The notes under the pieces: model-generated | Database searches by the model: none | What the model was told of the DNA's origin: nothing | What the model saw: only the letters and a program-made list of their open reading frames with translations | Made by a program: the position numbers and the translations under genes | Source of the DNA: Streptomyces sp. TSRI0107 | GTDB taxonomy: Bacteria; Actinomycetota; Actinomycetes; Streptomycetales; Streptomycetaceae | DNA length: 64,000 nucleotides | NCBI RefSeq assembly: GCF_001905845.1 | Contig: NZ_LIVZ01000014.1 | Coordinates: 186,001 to 250,000, forward strand | Direction of reading: 5' to 3' | Shown: piece after piece, positions 39,060 to 46,981 of the stretch | Position numbering within the stretch: position 1 is the stretch's first letter | How the letters are laid out: each line of letters opens with the position of its first letter

Positions 39060-39371
39060 TCACGGCCGAGGGTCGACACGCCGCCACCGAGGCCGCGCGT
39101 CCCTCCCCCTGCGACCGGCGCCCGCCGCACACCGCGGGCAGACGCGCCGCACCTCGTCCGCCGCGCCCCCGGACTCCGGGAAGACGTCCTGCCAGGCGAC
39201 GTGCGAGAACCGGGCCAGGCGGGAACGGCTCAGGGACAGCCCGCAGACCGTCTCGTTCCGGCCCGGCTCCCAGGCGTGCACCTCCCCGGCGGGCAGCCGC
39301 CTGCGGCCCTCCTCCTCGTCGGTCCACTCACCCGACGCGGCGACGGCGTACGACCGGGCCCGCGCGGCCAT
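39060..39371 (-). CDS. Small hypothetical protein with a CxxC-type pair
   Basis: The protein has 103 residues, starting ATG 39371. It contains HAWEPGRNETVCGLSLSRSR and VRRVCPRCAAG; three cysteines could bind zinc, and the Arg-rich tail is encoded next to the tandem repeat. It ends 3 bp before nothing recognisable and is 3 bp downstream of the SRPBCC gene, suggesting coexpression. Function unknown. Confidence 0.6.
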   Translation of the reverse strand: MAARARSYAVAASGEWTDEEEGRRRLPAGEVHAWEPGRNETVCGLSLSRSRLARFSHVAWQDVFPESGGAADEVRRVCPRCAAGAGRRGRDARPRWRRVDPRP

Positions 39372-39374
39372 GCC

Positions 39375-39788
39375 TCAGCCCGCCGTGTTGTCGACCCGCA
39401 GCCGCACCTGCTCCTCGAGCCGCCGCAGGCTGCTGTCCAGGGCCTCACCCACCGCCTGCTCGCCGGGATCGTGGCCCTCGTCGAAGAACGACAGGTGCAC
39501 CGTCACCTCGCTGGCCCCGCTCCCGATCCCCGCGACCTGCAACCAGCCCGCGTAGCTGCCCTGGTCGCGCGTGCCCCATTCGATCCGCATCTGCTCGGGC
39601 CGGCTCCGCAGCAGGGCGGAGGTGTCCTCGTCGGTGCGGTCCTCGTGGACCGTCACGGCGGGCAGCCCCGCCGGCTCGACATGCAACTCGCCCGGCAACC
39701 AGGTGTCCAGCTGCCCCACATTGGCCGCCTGGTCGAACACATGCTCCGGCTGCGCCGGCATCGTGCGGGAACGCTCGTACTCGGTCAT
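39375..39788 (-). CDS. SRPBCC/START-like family protein
   Basis: The protein has 137 residues. MTEYERSRTMPAQPEHVFDQ, then VGQLDTWLP and a C-terminal amphipathic helix (LDSSLRRLEEQVRLRVDNTA), the helix-grip layout of SRPBCC (polyketide cyclase-like) proteins. Ligand unknown. ATG 39788 with a weak ribosome site. Divergent from a BrkB-family gene with a 143-bp gap holding CCCGGCTTGCCGGG and a TATAAG box. Confidence 0.75.
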   Translation of the reverse strand: MTEYERSRTMPAQPEHVFDQAANVGQLDTWLPGELHVEPAGLPAVTVHEDRTDEDTSALLRSRPEQMRIEWGTRDQGSYAGWLQVAGIGSGASEVTVHLSFFDEGHDPGEQAVGEALDSSLRRLEEQVRLRVDNTAG

Positions 39789-39931
39789 CGCGCCACCGTC
39801 CTCACCCTCGGGGGTCGTACAGCGCACCGCGTGCCCGGCTTGCCGGGATATAAGCACACGGAGCGGATCGGCGGGGCCTCCCCGCATGTCACGTGCTGCG
39901 ACCGCGGCGCGCAGCGGGTTCACTTCGAAGC

Positions 39932-40813
39932 ATGAGAGAGAGCGGCGTAGAGAGCGGCGGCACTCCCCGCGTCCCGAGGTGGAAACGGCGGCGCCGGCTC
40001 GCACGGGAGGCGGCTCCCGAGCCGAGGCGCTCGACGGTGATCCGGCGCCTCGGAGCGGACCAGGCGGGCCGGCTCTGGGAACGGCTCAGTACGCTCGACT
40101 TCATCGGCCACTCGTTCTCGCTGGCCGCCCTCGCCATGATGTGCTTCTTTCCCTTCCTCATCGTCGTCACCGCGGCGGCCGGCGAGGACGCCGCCAAGGT
40201 GCTCGCCCACTGGCTGGGCCTGAACGAGCAGGCCGCGCAGGCGGTGACATCCCTGTTCTCACCCGCGGAGAACATGGGCACGTTCACGGTGACCAGCGCC
40301 CTGCTGATGATCTTCGGTGCCGAGGCCACCGCCGCCGTGCTGCAGAGCTGGTACCAGGAGGTGTTCGACGTCTCCGGCCAGACCTGGCGGGACCTCACGG
40401 CACAGCTCTACTGGCTCGCCTCCCTGCTCGCCTACTGCGCGGTGCAGACGCTGCTGGGCAAAGCGTTCGGCGGCGCGCCCGGCGGAGCGCTCCTGCCGAT
40501 CCTGTCCGGCTTCGCCGTGGCGACGCTCTTCTGGTGGTGGAGCCTGTACGTGCTGCTGCGCGGGGCCGTCCCCTGGCGCTCCTCGTTCCCGGCGGCGGTC
40601 GCCACCGGCGCCTGCTGGACGGGCCTCGGCGTCTTCTCCGCGCACTTCTTCTCCTCGACGATCATCGCCAACGAGCAGAAGTACGGCCCCATCGGCGTCG
40701 TCATCGTCATCCTGTCCTGGCTGGTGGCGGTCGGCGTGGTCATCCACCTCGGAGCGGTCGTCGGCCGCCTGTACGGCGAACGCCATCCGCCACCGGCGGA
40801 AACCCACCGGTGA
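39932..40813 (+). CDS. YihY/BrkB-family membrane protein
   Basis: The protein has 293 residues with about six hydrophobic segments. The N-terminus is highly basic. LDFIGHSFSLAALAMMCFFP, LFSPAENMGTFTVTSALLM and KYGPIGVVIVILSWLVAVGV match the YihY/BrkB (formerly RNase BN) family, whose function is unclear, possibly envelope transport. ATG 39932 is chosen as the first Met with a polar start. A second member of the family is at 45870. Confidence 0.82.
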   Translation: MRESGVESGGTPRVPRWKRRRRLAREAAPEPRRSTVIRRLGADQAGRLWERLSTLDFIGHSFSLAALAMMCFFPFLIVVTAAAGEDAAKVLAHWLGLNEQAAQAVTSLFSPAENMGTFTVTSALLMIFGAEATAAVLQSWYQEVFDVSGQTWRDLTAQLYWLASLLAYCAVQTLLGKAFGGAPGGALLPILSGFAVATLFWWWSLYVLLRGAVPWRSSFPAAVATGACWTGLGVFSAHFFSSTIIANEQKYGPIGVVIVILSWLVAVGVVIHLGAVVGRLYGERHPPPAETHR

Positions 40814-40868
40814 GGGCCCACCCGCCCGCTCCGTGCCGCGCGGACGGACCGTGAAGCTGCCATGGTGG

Positions 40869-40909
40869 TGGCAGGGGGAAATCCCGGACTGGCAGGGGAA
40901 ACCCCGGAC
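40869..40909 (+). repeat. Two adjacent 20/21-bp direct repeats with GGGAAA(T/C)CCC dyads
   Basis: TGGCAGGGGGAAATCCCGG (from 40869) is followed directly by TGGCAGGGGAAACCCCGG (from 40890). Each holds a GGGAAAYCCC dyad, like the GGGAWWTCCC core bound by some Streptomyces LuxR regulators of the PimM type. They end 11 bases before the LuxR gene start. Confidence 0.6.
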
Positions 40910-40920
40910 GGTGAAACGTT

Positions 40921-43572
40921 GTGGCGACGAGCGACGAAATACCACACGATCCAGCCCTCCTGTACGTCGATCCGCTGGGCGACCCGTTCCTCAGGACGCG
41001 GTTCGCCCTGCCGACGAGGCCCGGCACGTTCCTGCGCCGCGCCCGGCTGGCCGACCACCTGGACTGGTCGTCGGCGACACCGCTGGTGATGGTCAACGGA
41101 GCCGCCGGCGCGGGCAAGACCCTGCTGGTCGCCGACTGGGCCGCGGACCTCGCGCAACCGGTCGCCTGGCTCACCCTCGACGCGGCGATCCAGGGACCGG
41201 GCATGTTCTGGGCCCACCTGCTCCAGGCCCTGCGCGCCGGCGGGGTGCGGCTGCCCGCCGGCATCGGATTCCCCGCCGACGGCAGCCGGGTGGACGACAC
41301 CCTGCTGGTCCGGCTCGCCGCGCAGCTCAGCGGCGGCGGGACGCCCGTGACCGTGGTGATCGACGACTACGACCGGGCAGGCGCCGACATCTCCGAACAG
41401 CTCGCGTTCGTACTGCACCACGCACGGCCGGGCATGCGCCTGGTCCTGGTCACCCGCACCGAACCGCTGCTGCCGCTGCACCGGTACCGAGCCGCCGGCG
41501 AGATGACCGAGATCCGGGACGCCGAACTGGCCTTCACCCCCGAGGAGGCCGGCGCGCTGCTGGAACTCCACGGTCTGCATCTGACCGGGGACGCGGCACG
41601 CGCGCTGGTTGACCGTACCCGGGGATGGGCGGCCGGTCTGCGGCTGTGCGCCCTGGCCGCGCGGCAGAGCCCGGACCCGCAGGTGTACCTGAAGGAGTTC
41701 GAGGCGGGCCACAGCACCATCGCCGACTTCCTGCTGGCCGAAGTGCTCCGGCGGCAGACACCCCAGACGCAGGACCTCCTGCTGCGTGTCAGCGTCCTGG
41801 AGCGCTTCTGCGCCGATCTGGCGAACACACTGACCGGACGGACCGACGCCGCGCCCATCCTCGCCGGGCTGCACCGCGAGAACGCCTTCGTCGAGGACCT
41901 CGGGCACGCCTGGTACCGGCTCCACCCGCTCTTCCGCGAGATCCTCCGCGTGCATCTGCGCGAGCGCTGCCCCGGACTGGAACCGGAGCTGCACCGGCGG
42001 GCCGCACACTGGCTGCGGCGGTCCGGCGCGCTCGCGGAGATGCTCACCCACGGCGCCGCCGCGGGGGACTGGGAGTTCACCGCCCACGCGCTGGTCGACG
42101 ACCTGGCGATCGGCCAGCTGTTCACCGGTCTGCGCTCCGACGACCTCACCGAACTGTTCGCCGGCATGGAGCCCGGGACGACGAGCTCCGCCGCGGAGCT
42201 CGTCCGGGCGGCCCGCGACCTCGCCCGGCACGACCTCGACCACGGCCTGGCCCACCTCCGCCACGCCGAGCAACAGCTCACGGCCGGCGACGACCGCGCC
42301 CCCGCGGCGGCCCGGCTGAGCTGCGCCCTTCTCGAAGCCCTCGCCGCCCGTCTGTCCGGATCCCCCCGACGGGCCGAGCTGGCCGCCCGCACGGCCCGGG
42401 AGGTGCAGGGCGAGATCCCGGCGCATCTGCTCGACCAGCATCCGGAACTCCCCGCCCTGCTGCTCACCCACGTCGGCTCGACACGTGTGTGGGCCGGGCA
42501 CTTCGACGAGGCGCGGGCCACGCTGAAGGCGGTGGCCGGCGACGGAGGCCACGCCTCCACGGCGGTCGCGCGTCAGGAGTCCCTGGGACACCTCGCGCTG
42601 ATCGACTACCTCAACGGATGGCCGGGCCGGGCGGAGCGCCACGCCTTCGCCGCGATGACCACGTCGGACCGGTCCGGCCTGCCCGAGATCTCCGGCGCCG
42701 GTCTCGGGCGCCTGGTCGCGGCCGCGGTGGCCGTCGACCGGTGCGAACTGCGCCACGCGCAGCACCTCATCGACCAGACACCGGACCCGGCGACGCTCGA
42801 CCCCGTGACCGCGGCGGGCCGCTCCATCGCCGTGGCCCGGCTCCTTCTCGCCCGGGGCAGGGTTCGCGCCGCGGTCGCCGCCGCGGACGCGGCCGTGGCG
42901 ACCGACGTCGGCTCGCCCTGGGCGGAGAGCCAGGCGGCGCTGATCGCCTCGGCCGCCCACCTGGCCGAGGGCCGCCCGGAGGCGGCCGCGGAGGTGCTGC
43001 GGGAGCTGGCCGACGGCGATCCGGCGTGTGCCGTGGGCCAGGCCCGGGCGCACCTGGCGGCGGGCGACCGGCGCACGGCGGTCGGAGTGCTCGACACCAT
43101 CGCCGCGGCCGGGCACGTCGGCCCCGCGGTGCGTGTGCGCGCCACGCTGGTCAGGGCGGAGGCCAGGCACCTGGAAGGAGACGCGGCCGCCGCCCGTCGG
43201 CTCCTCGCCGACGCCCTGCCGGCCGCCCGGCGCGACAGACTGCGCCTCCCGTTCAAGGAAGCCGGTCCGTGGATCGAGCCGTACCTGCGGACGGGACCGC
43301 TGCAGCAGCTGGCGGCGGGCTGGCTCCTCCCGGGCGGCGAAACACGCGAGCCGGAACCCGAAGCCGCGCCCGTGCTGGTGGAGCAGCTGAGCGGACGGGA
43401 ACGCGACGTGCTGATCCGGCTCGCCCAGATGATGTCGACCGAGCAGATCGCCGCCGATCTGTTCGTGTCGGTGAACACGGTGAAGACCCACATCAAGAGC
43501 GCCTACCGGAAGCTGGCGGTGAACCGCAGACACGACGCGGTGCAGCGGGCACGTGAACTGGGGCTGCTGTGA
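40921..43572 (+). CDS. MalT-like LuxR/LAL transcriptional regulator
   Basis: The protein has 883 residues, full LAL length. NTPase domain: LVMVNGAAGAGKTLLVADWA with Walker A at 60-67, Walker B VVIDDYD (about 143-149) and VLVTRTEP. A winged-helix segment and a TPR-rich middle follow. The C-terminal LuxR domain is LSGRERDVLIRLAQMMSTEQ, then DLFVSVNTVKTHIKSAYRKL. MalT-like proteins sense a ligand and ATP. GTG 40921 lacks a strong ribosome site. Autoregulation through the direct repeats just upstream is likely; a hairpin terminator follows at 43669. Confidence 0.87.
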   Translation: MATSDEIPHDPALLYVDPLGDPFLRTRFALPTRPGTFLRRARLADHLDWSSATPLVMVNGAAGAGKTLLVADWAADLAQPVAWLTLDAAIQGPGMFWAHLLQALRAGGVRLPAGIGFPADGSRVDDTLLVRLAAQLSGGGTPVTVVIDDYDRAGADISEQLAFVLHHARPGMRLVLVTRTEPLLPLHRYRAAGEMTEIRDAELAFTPEEAGALLELHGLHLTGDAARALVDRTRGWAAGLRLCALAARQSPDPQVYLKEFEAGHSTIADFLLAEVLRRQTPQTQDLLLRVSVLERFCADLANTLTGRTDAAPILAGLHRENAFVEDLGHAWYRLHPLFREILRVHLRERCPGLEPELHRRAAHWLRRSGALAEMLTHGAAAGDWEFTAHALVDDLAIGQLFTGLRSDDLTELFAGMEPGTTSSAAELVRAARDLARHDLDHGLAHLRHAEQQLTAGDDRAPAAARLSCALLEALAARLSGSPRRAELAARTAREVQGEIPAHLLDQHPELPALLLTHVGSTRVWAGHFDEARATLKAVAGDGGHASTAVARQESLGHLALIDYLNGWPGRAERHAFAAMTTSDRSGLPEISGAGLGRLVAAAVAVDRCELRHAQHLIDQTPDPATLDPVTAAGRSIAVARLLLARGRVRAAVAAADAAVATDVGSPWAESQAALIASAAHLAEGRPEAAAEVLRELADGDPACAVGQARAHLAAGDRRTAVGVLDTIAAAGHVGPAVRVRATLVRAEARHLEGDAAAARRLLADALPAARRDRLRLPFKEAGPWIEPYLRTGPLQQLAAGWLLPGGETREPEPEAAPVLVEQLSGRERDVLIRLAQMMSTEQIAADLFVSVNTVKTHIKSAYRKLAVNRRHDAVQRARELGLL

Positions 43573-43668
43573 CCGTGCGCTTCTCCCAGCAGCTCCTGCG
43601 GTAGTTCCCCCGGTAGTTCCCCCGGCAGGGGTGAGGCGCCACGCGCTCCGTACGAGTGTGATGGGCAC

Positions 43669-43693
43669 GGCGGCGGTCCCCCCGACCGCCGCC
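43669..43693 (+). terminator. 10-bp stem terminator after the LAL gene
   Basis: GGCGGCGGTC (43669-43678) pairs perfectly with GACCGCCGCC (43684-43693) around a 5-base C loop. It lies about 100 bases after the LAL stop and 32 before the next start. A 12-bp direct repeat (CGGTAGTTCCCC, twice) precedes it near 43599-43622. Confidence 0.6.
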
Positions 43694-43724
43694 CGAAGTG
43701 CCGTGAGGAGAGGCCGGGGCCGCC

Positions 43725-44246
43725 ATGCCGAGACACGACCGAGCAGCCGCGCTGGAGCACCGGCGGGAACGCCGAGCCCACGCCGACTACACCGGCGGCG
43801 TCTACGGCTCCATGCTCGCCACCACCGTGGTGATCGGTGCCGGCACGCTGGGCGACTTCCCTCGCCTGTACGTGGTCACGCTGCTGCTCCTCAGCGGTGT
43901 GGCCTTCTGGCTGGCGCACGTCCACGCCCAGCTGTTCGGCGCACGCCTGGCGTCTCAGCAGGCCCTGGACCGGCACACCGTCCTGCACGTGTGCCGTGAC
44001 GAGTGGCCGATCGTCAAGGCGGCCGTCCCGCCGGCCCTCGCCGTGGCCGTCAGCCCGCTGCTGGGGCTCGACATCAAGGGAGCCCTCTGGCTCGCCGTGG
44101 CGGTGGCCGTGGCCGGGCAGGTGGGCTGGTCGGTGGCGGCGGCGCGGCGGGCCGGAGCGTCAGGGCGTCAGACGGCCCTCAGCGCCGTGGTCAACCTGGT
44201 CATCGGTCTGCTGATCATGTCTTTCAAGATCTTCCTCAAACACTGA
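43725..44246 (+). CDS. Four-helix membrane protein of unknown function
   Basis: The protein has 173 residues. A basic N-terminus (HRRERRAHADYTGGVYGS) is followed by four hydrophobic segments: about 29-47, 50-68, 100-130 and 153-170. Charged residues are at the ends. ATG 43725 has GAGG upstream. I do not recognise the family; context is a group of small membrane proteins likely expressed under envelope or redox stress. Confidence 0.7.
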   Translation: MPRHDRAAALEHRRERRAHADYTGGVYGSMLATTVVIGAGTLGDFPRLYVVTLLLLSGVAFWLAHVHAQLFGARLASQQALDRHTVLHVCRDEWPIVKAAVPPALAVAVSPLLGLDIKGALWLAVAVAVAGQVGWSVAAARRAGASGRQTALSAVVNLVIGLLIMSFKIFLKH

Positions 44247-44284
44247 CGGACACACTGACGGCAGGACAGGACAGGACCGACAGG

Positions 44285-44301
44285 TCACCTGTACCGGGTG
44301 A
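44285..44301. promoter_or_regulatory. 17-bp palindrome, copy 1 (one mismatch)
   Basis: TCACCTGTACCGGGTGA, followed by GGCCGG. Upstream of the small gene at 44378. Matches the copy at 44597-44613 in 14 of 17 bases and in the flank. Confidence 0.45.
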
Positions 44302-44377
44302 GGCCGGAGCCCCCCGGCGGACGAGACGGTGAACGGACAGGGGCGAACATCGGCTGTCGGCGGCGGGAGAGCAGCAC

Positions 44378-44575
44378 ATGCGTTACGAGATCCGCGTCGA
44401 GGGACATGTGTCGGAGATGCTGGCCAAGGTGTTTCCGGAGCTGGATCACGTCCTGATCTCCGAGCAGACGCTGCTGTACGGGCCCGTGATCGACGAGGCG
44501 CACCTGTACGGGCTGCTGGCCCGCTTCCAGTCGCTGGGGCTCCGAGTGGTCGAGCTGCGGCAGCTGCCCGACTGA
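44378..44575 (+). CDS. 65-aa alpha/beta small protein
   Basis: A compact 65-residue product, MRYEIRVEGHVSEMLAKVFP then HLYGLLARFQSLGLRVVELR, with a beta-alpha-beta-beta-alpha-beta layout like an ACT/ferredoxin-like fold. ATG 44378 follows GGGAGAG. Third-position GC and a clear ribosome site support coding. Function unknown; it lies between two palindromic sites in a membrane-protein set. Confidence 0.7.
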   Translation: MRYEIRVEGHVSEMLAKVFPELDHVLISEQTLLYGPVIDEAHLYGLLARFQSLGLRVVELRQLPD

Positions 44576-44596
44576 CCCGGTACGGGGCAGGTGACT

Positions 44597-44613
44597 TCAC
44601 CCGCTCCGGGTGA
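44597..44613. promoter_or_regulatory. 17-bp palindrome, copy 2 (perfect arms)
   Basis: TCACCCG-CTC-CGGGTGA, followed by GGCCGG. Lies 80 bp before the SHOCT-domain gene. See copy 1 at 44285-44301. Confidence 0.5.
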
Positions 44614-44692
44614 GGCCGGCCGTCCATGGCGTGCGCACGCTGAGAAAAGCCGGGAACAGCGGTCGGGCACGCGCCCGGAACGGAGGAGACAG

Positions 44693-45160
44693 ATGCGTAA
44701 CGAGATCTACCTCGCCTACGACTATCCGCTGCTGAGCATGTTCTGGACCATGCTCTGGTTCTTCCTGTGGATCATGTGGTTCATCCTGCTCTTCCGGATC
44801 ATCGGCGACATCTTCCGCGACGACGGTCTCAGCGGCTGGGGCAAGACCGGGTGGCTGGTGTTCGTCATCGTGCTGCCGTTCCTCGGCGTCTTCGTCTACC
44901 TGATAGCCCGCGGCAAGGGCATGGGCGGCAGGGAGATCGGCCACGCCCGCGCACAGCAGGCGGCGTTCGACGACTACATCAAGAAGACGGCGGGCGAGGG
45001 CGGCCGGGCGAGCAGCGCCGACGAACTGGCCAAGCTGTCGGACATGCGGGCACGCGGAGACATCACGGACGACGAGTTCCGCCGTGCCAAGGAACTCGTC
45101 CTGAGCGGCGCCGGCCCCACGGCCACTCCCGGCACCGCCAACGCACCGTCCCCCCACTGA
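44693..45160 (+). CDS. Membrane protein with PLD nuclease N-terminal-like helices and SHOCT domain
   Basis: The protein has 155 residues. Two hydrophobic segments: PLLSMFWTMLWFFLWIMWFI (about 11-30) and TGWLVFVIVLPFLGVFVYLI (about 53-72). A C-terminal SHOCT motif is ELAKLSDMRARGDITDDEFR then RAKELVL (about 109-136). These small proteins are common in stress regulons. ATG 44693 has GGAGGAG upstream. The next gene follows by 55 bp and is likely cotranscribed. Confidence 0.85.
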   Translation: MRNEIYLAYDYPLLSMFWTMLWFFLWIMWFILLFRIIGDIFRDDGLSGWGKTGWLVFVIVLPFLGVFVYLIARGKGMGGREIGHARAQQAAFDDYIKKTAGEGGRASSADELAKLSDMRARGDITDDEFRRAKELVLSGAGPTATPGTANAPSPH

Positions 45161-45215
45161 GCACGGCCGACCGAGCACAGATCAACCGAGCACGGACAAG
45201 GAAACGAGGCAAAAG

Positions 45216-45635
45216 ATGGCTGCCACCCACGTACCACGGGCACACTCGGCGAAGTACGAATGGGCCGCGGGCCTCATGATCTTCTCCGCCGTCATGCTGA
45301 CACTCGTGGGGATACTCGACATCTTCCGCGGCATCGCGGCGATAGCCGAGGACGACATCTTCGTCACGACTCGCAACTACGTCTTCGAGTTCGACCTCAC
45401 CGGCTGGGGCTGGATCCACCTCGCCCTCGGCGTGGTCGCGGTGATCGTCGGCTTCGGGCTGTTCCAGGGGGCGACGTGGGCGCGCGTGGCCGGTGTGACC
45501 ATCGCCGGGCTGGTCGTCATCGCCAACTTCCTCTCCCTGCCGTACTACCCGGTCTGGTCCGTCATCATGATCGCGATGTCCGCGTTCATCATCTGGGCCC
45601 TGTGCGTCGCCCGCCAGGAAGACGTCAAGCCCTAG
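45216..45635 (+). CDS. Four-helix small membrane protein (DUF7144-like)
   Basis: The protein has 139 residues with four transmembrane segments. KYEWAAGLMIFSAVMLTLVG, then FRGIAAIAEDDIFVTTRNYV and LTGWGWIHLALGVVAVIVGF match the streptomycete DUF7144 family as I recall it. ATG 45216 has ACGAGG upstream. A 16-bp terminator stem follows immediately. Confidence 0.78.
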   Translation: MAATHVPRAHSAKYEWAAGLMIFSAVMLTLVGILDIFRGIAAIAEDDIFVTTRNYVFEFDLTGWGWIHLALGVVAVIVGFGLFQGATWARVAGVTIAGLVVIANFLSLPYYPVWSVIMIAMSAFIIWALCVARQEDVKP

Positions 45636-45649
45636 GAACACCGTGCGAC

Positions 45650-45690
45650 GCGCGGTGCCGCCCGGCGGAAGAGCCCGGGCGGCACCGCGC
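45650..45690 (+). terminator. 16-bp perfect stem terminator with T-rich tail
   Basis: GCGCGGTGCCGCCCGG (45650-45665) pairs exactly with CCGGGCGGCACCGCGC (45675-45690) around a 9-base loop, then TGCTGTTT. This ends the run of small membrane-protein genes at 45635. Confidence 0.85.
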
Positions 45691-45869
45691 TGCTGTTTGC
45701 GCCTCCCGGCGAAAGCCAGGCGTGTGGTACCCGCGTCGGCCCCCGACGGCCGGTTAGGCTCACGCCGTCCGAAATATCGCGATTCATTCCCACGGAGGGC
45801 AGGACGGCAAGGATCAACCGCGAGCGCCTCGCCAGAACGCTGACGTTCTGGCTGCGCCCCGCCTTCGCG

Positions 45870-46742
45870 TTGCGCGTCGTCAACCGGTTCCAGAAGATCG
45901 TCGGCTTCGACCGCTCGATGGCCCTGGCGTCCAGCGCCCTCACCGCGCTGGTCCCGCTCGGCATCCTGCTCGGCGTCGTACTGAGCAACGTCGTCGACTA
46001 CGACGTCGCCGAACGCGTCATCCGGCGCTACGGTCTCACCGGAGCCGGTGCCGAGGCAGTGGACTCGCTCTTCTCCCCGGCCGAGGACACGGACCCGAGC
46101 GCCGGCGTCTTCGGCGTCCTGTTCCTGACCGTCTCCGTACTGAGCTTCGCGCGCGCCTTCCAACGGCTCTTCGAACAGGCATGGGAACTGAAGCCCCTCA
46201 GCGTGCGCAACTCACGCAACGGCCTGTGGTGGATCCTCACCCTCGGCGTCTACGCACTGGTCACCGGGTGGCTCTCCGCGCTGCTCGGCGGACGCGGGCT
46301 CGGCCTGCTGCCGGCGCTCTGCTCGGCACCGGTGACCGTGGTCTTCCTGGTCTGGAGCGGCTGGATCCTCTCCGCCCGGCGGATCGCCTGGCCCGAACTG
46401 ATCCCCTTCGGAGTCACCGCCGCGGTCCTCACAACCGTCTACTCCTGGGGCGCGGCCTTCTACATGCCCCGGCTCTTCAACACCTACGCATCCCGCTACG
46501 GCGTGGTCGGTGCCGTCTTCGCGATGCTCTCGGCCCTCTTCGCCGCCATGTTCGTACTCGTCGCGTCGGCCGCGCTGGGCCGCGAGACGACAGACGAACT
46601 CACCCGCATCCGCCACGGCCAACGCCCCACCGACCACGAGGTCCGCCGCCAGTGGGAAAGCCTGGTCGAACAAACCCGCTCCCACTGGCGCTCGGCCCGC
46701 GAACACGCTTCCCGCGCCGGCAGGGAGGACACGGACCGCTGA
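45870..46742 (+). CDS. BrkB/YihY-like membrane protein (second in region)
   Basis: The protein has 290 residues from TTG 45870. Features are ALASSALTALVPLGILLGVV, LFSPAEDTDPSAGVFGVLFL and YGVVGAVFAMLSALFAAMFV, a diverged YihY-type fold. The frame continues upstream as INRERLARTLTFWLRPAF, which looks like the true N-terminus, but no ATG, GTG or TTG is in frame there. The codon before INRE lies at 45813 (ATC) with AAGG next to it, so a rare ATC start or an undetected frameshift is possible. The C-terminus is charged and cytosolic. Confidence 0.78.
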   Translation: MRVVNRFQKIVGFDRSMALASSALTALVPLGILLGVVLSNVVDYDVAERVIRRYGLTGAGAEAVDSLFSPAEDTDPSAGVFGVLFLTVSVLSFARAFQRLFEQAWELKPLSVRNSRNGLWWILTLGVYALVTGWLSALLGGRGLGLLPALCSAPVTVVFLVWSGWILSARRIAWPELIPFGVTAAVLTTVYSWGAAFYMPRLFNTYASRYGVVGAVFAMLSALFAAMFVLVASAALGRETTDELTRIRHGQRPTDHEVRRQWESLVEQTRSHWRSAREHASRAGREDTDR

Positions 46743-46888
46743 CGCGTCGCCGTGGCCACGAGCACCCTCGGCGGCTGACTGCAGGCAGCCGAGCTAGGCA
46801 GGGCGCACCGGGGACGTGGCATCCCCGTCCACCTGCGGTCACTTGCCCAACTCCCGGCACCGCCAGGTACCCTCGAACACATCGTCAA

Positions 46889-46978
46889 CGCGGCCCGACG
46901 GGCTTCCGCTCCACTTCGGTGGAGTCTCGAAGGACACGCCCCCACCCGCACGAGTCACTTCGTGCTGCCCGGGGGAAG
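46889..46978 (+). repeat. Leader repeat, copy 1, before the first DUF2075 gene
   Basis: Shares CGCGGCCCGACGGGCTTCC and then an almost identical 29-bp block ending in GCACGAGTCACT with the copy at 48989-49054. It includes GCACGAGTCACTTCGTGC (46948-46965, an inverted repeat) and a TTCG-loop hairpin CTCCAC/GTGGAG (46909-46924) that copy 2 lacks. The gene starts 3 bases after the block. Confidence 0.8.
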
Positions 46979-46981
46979 CCC

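Noticed and set aside
40432..43668. 1078-codon minus-strand frame opposite the MalT-like regulator
   Set aside because: Antisense shadow; the plus strand has Walker and LuxR motifs in the right order.
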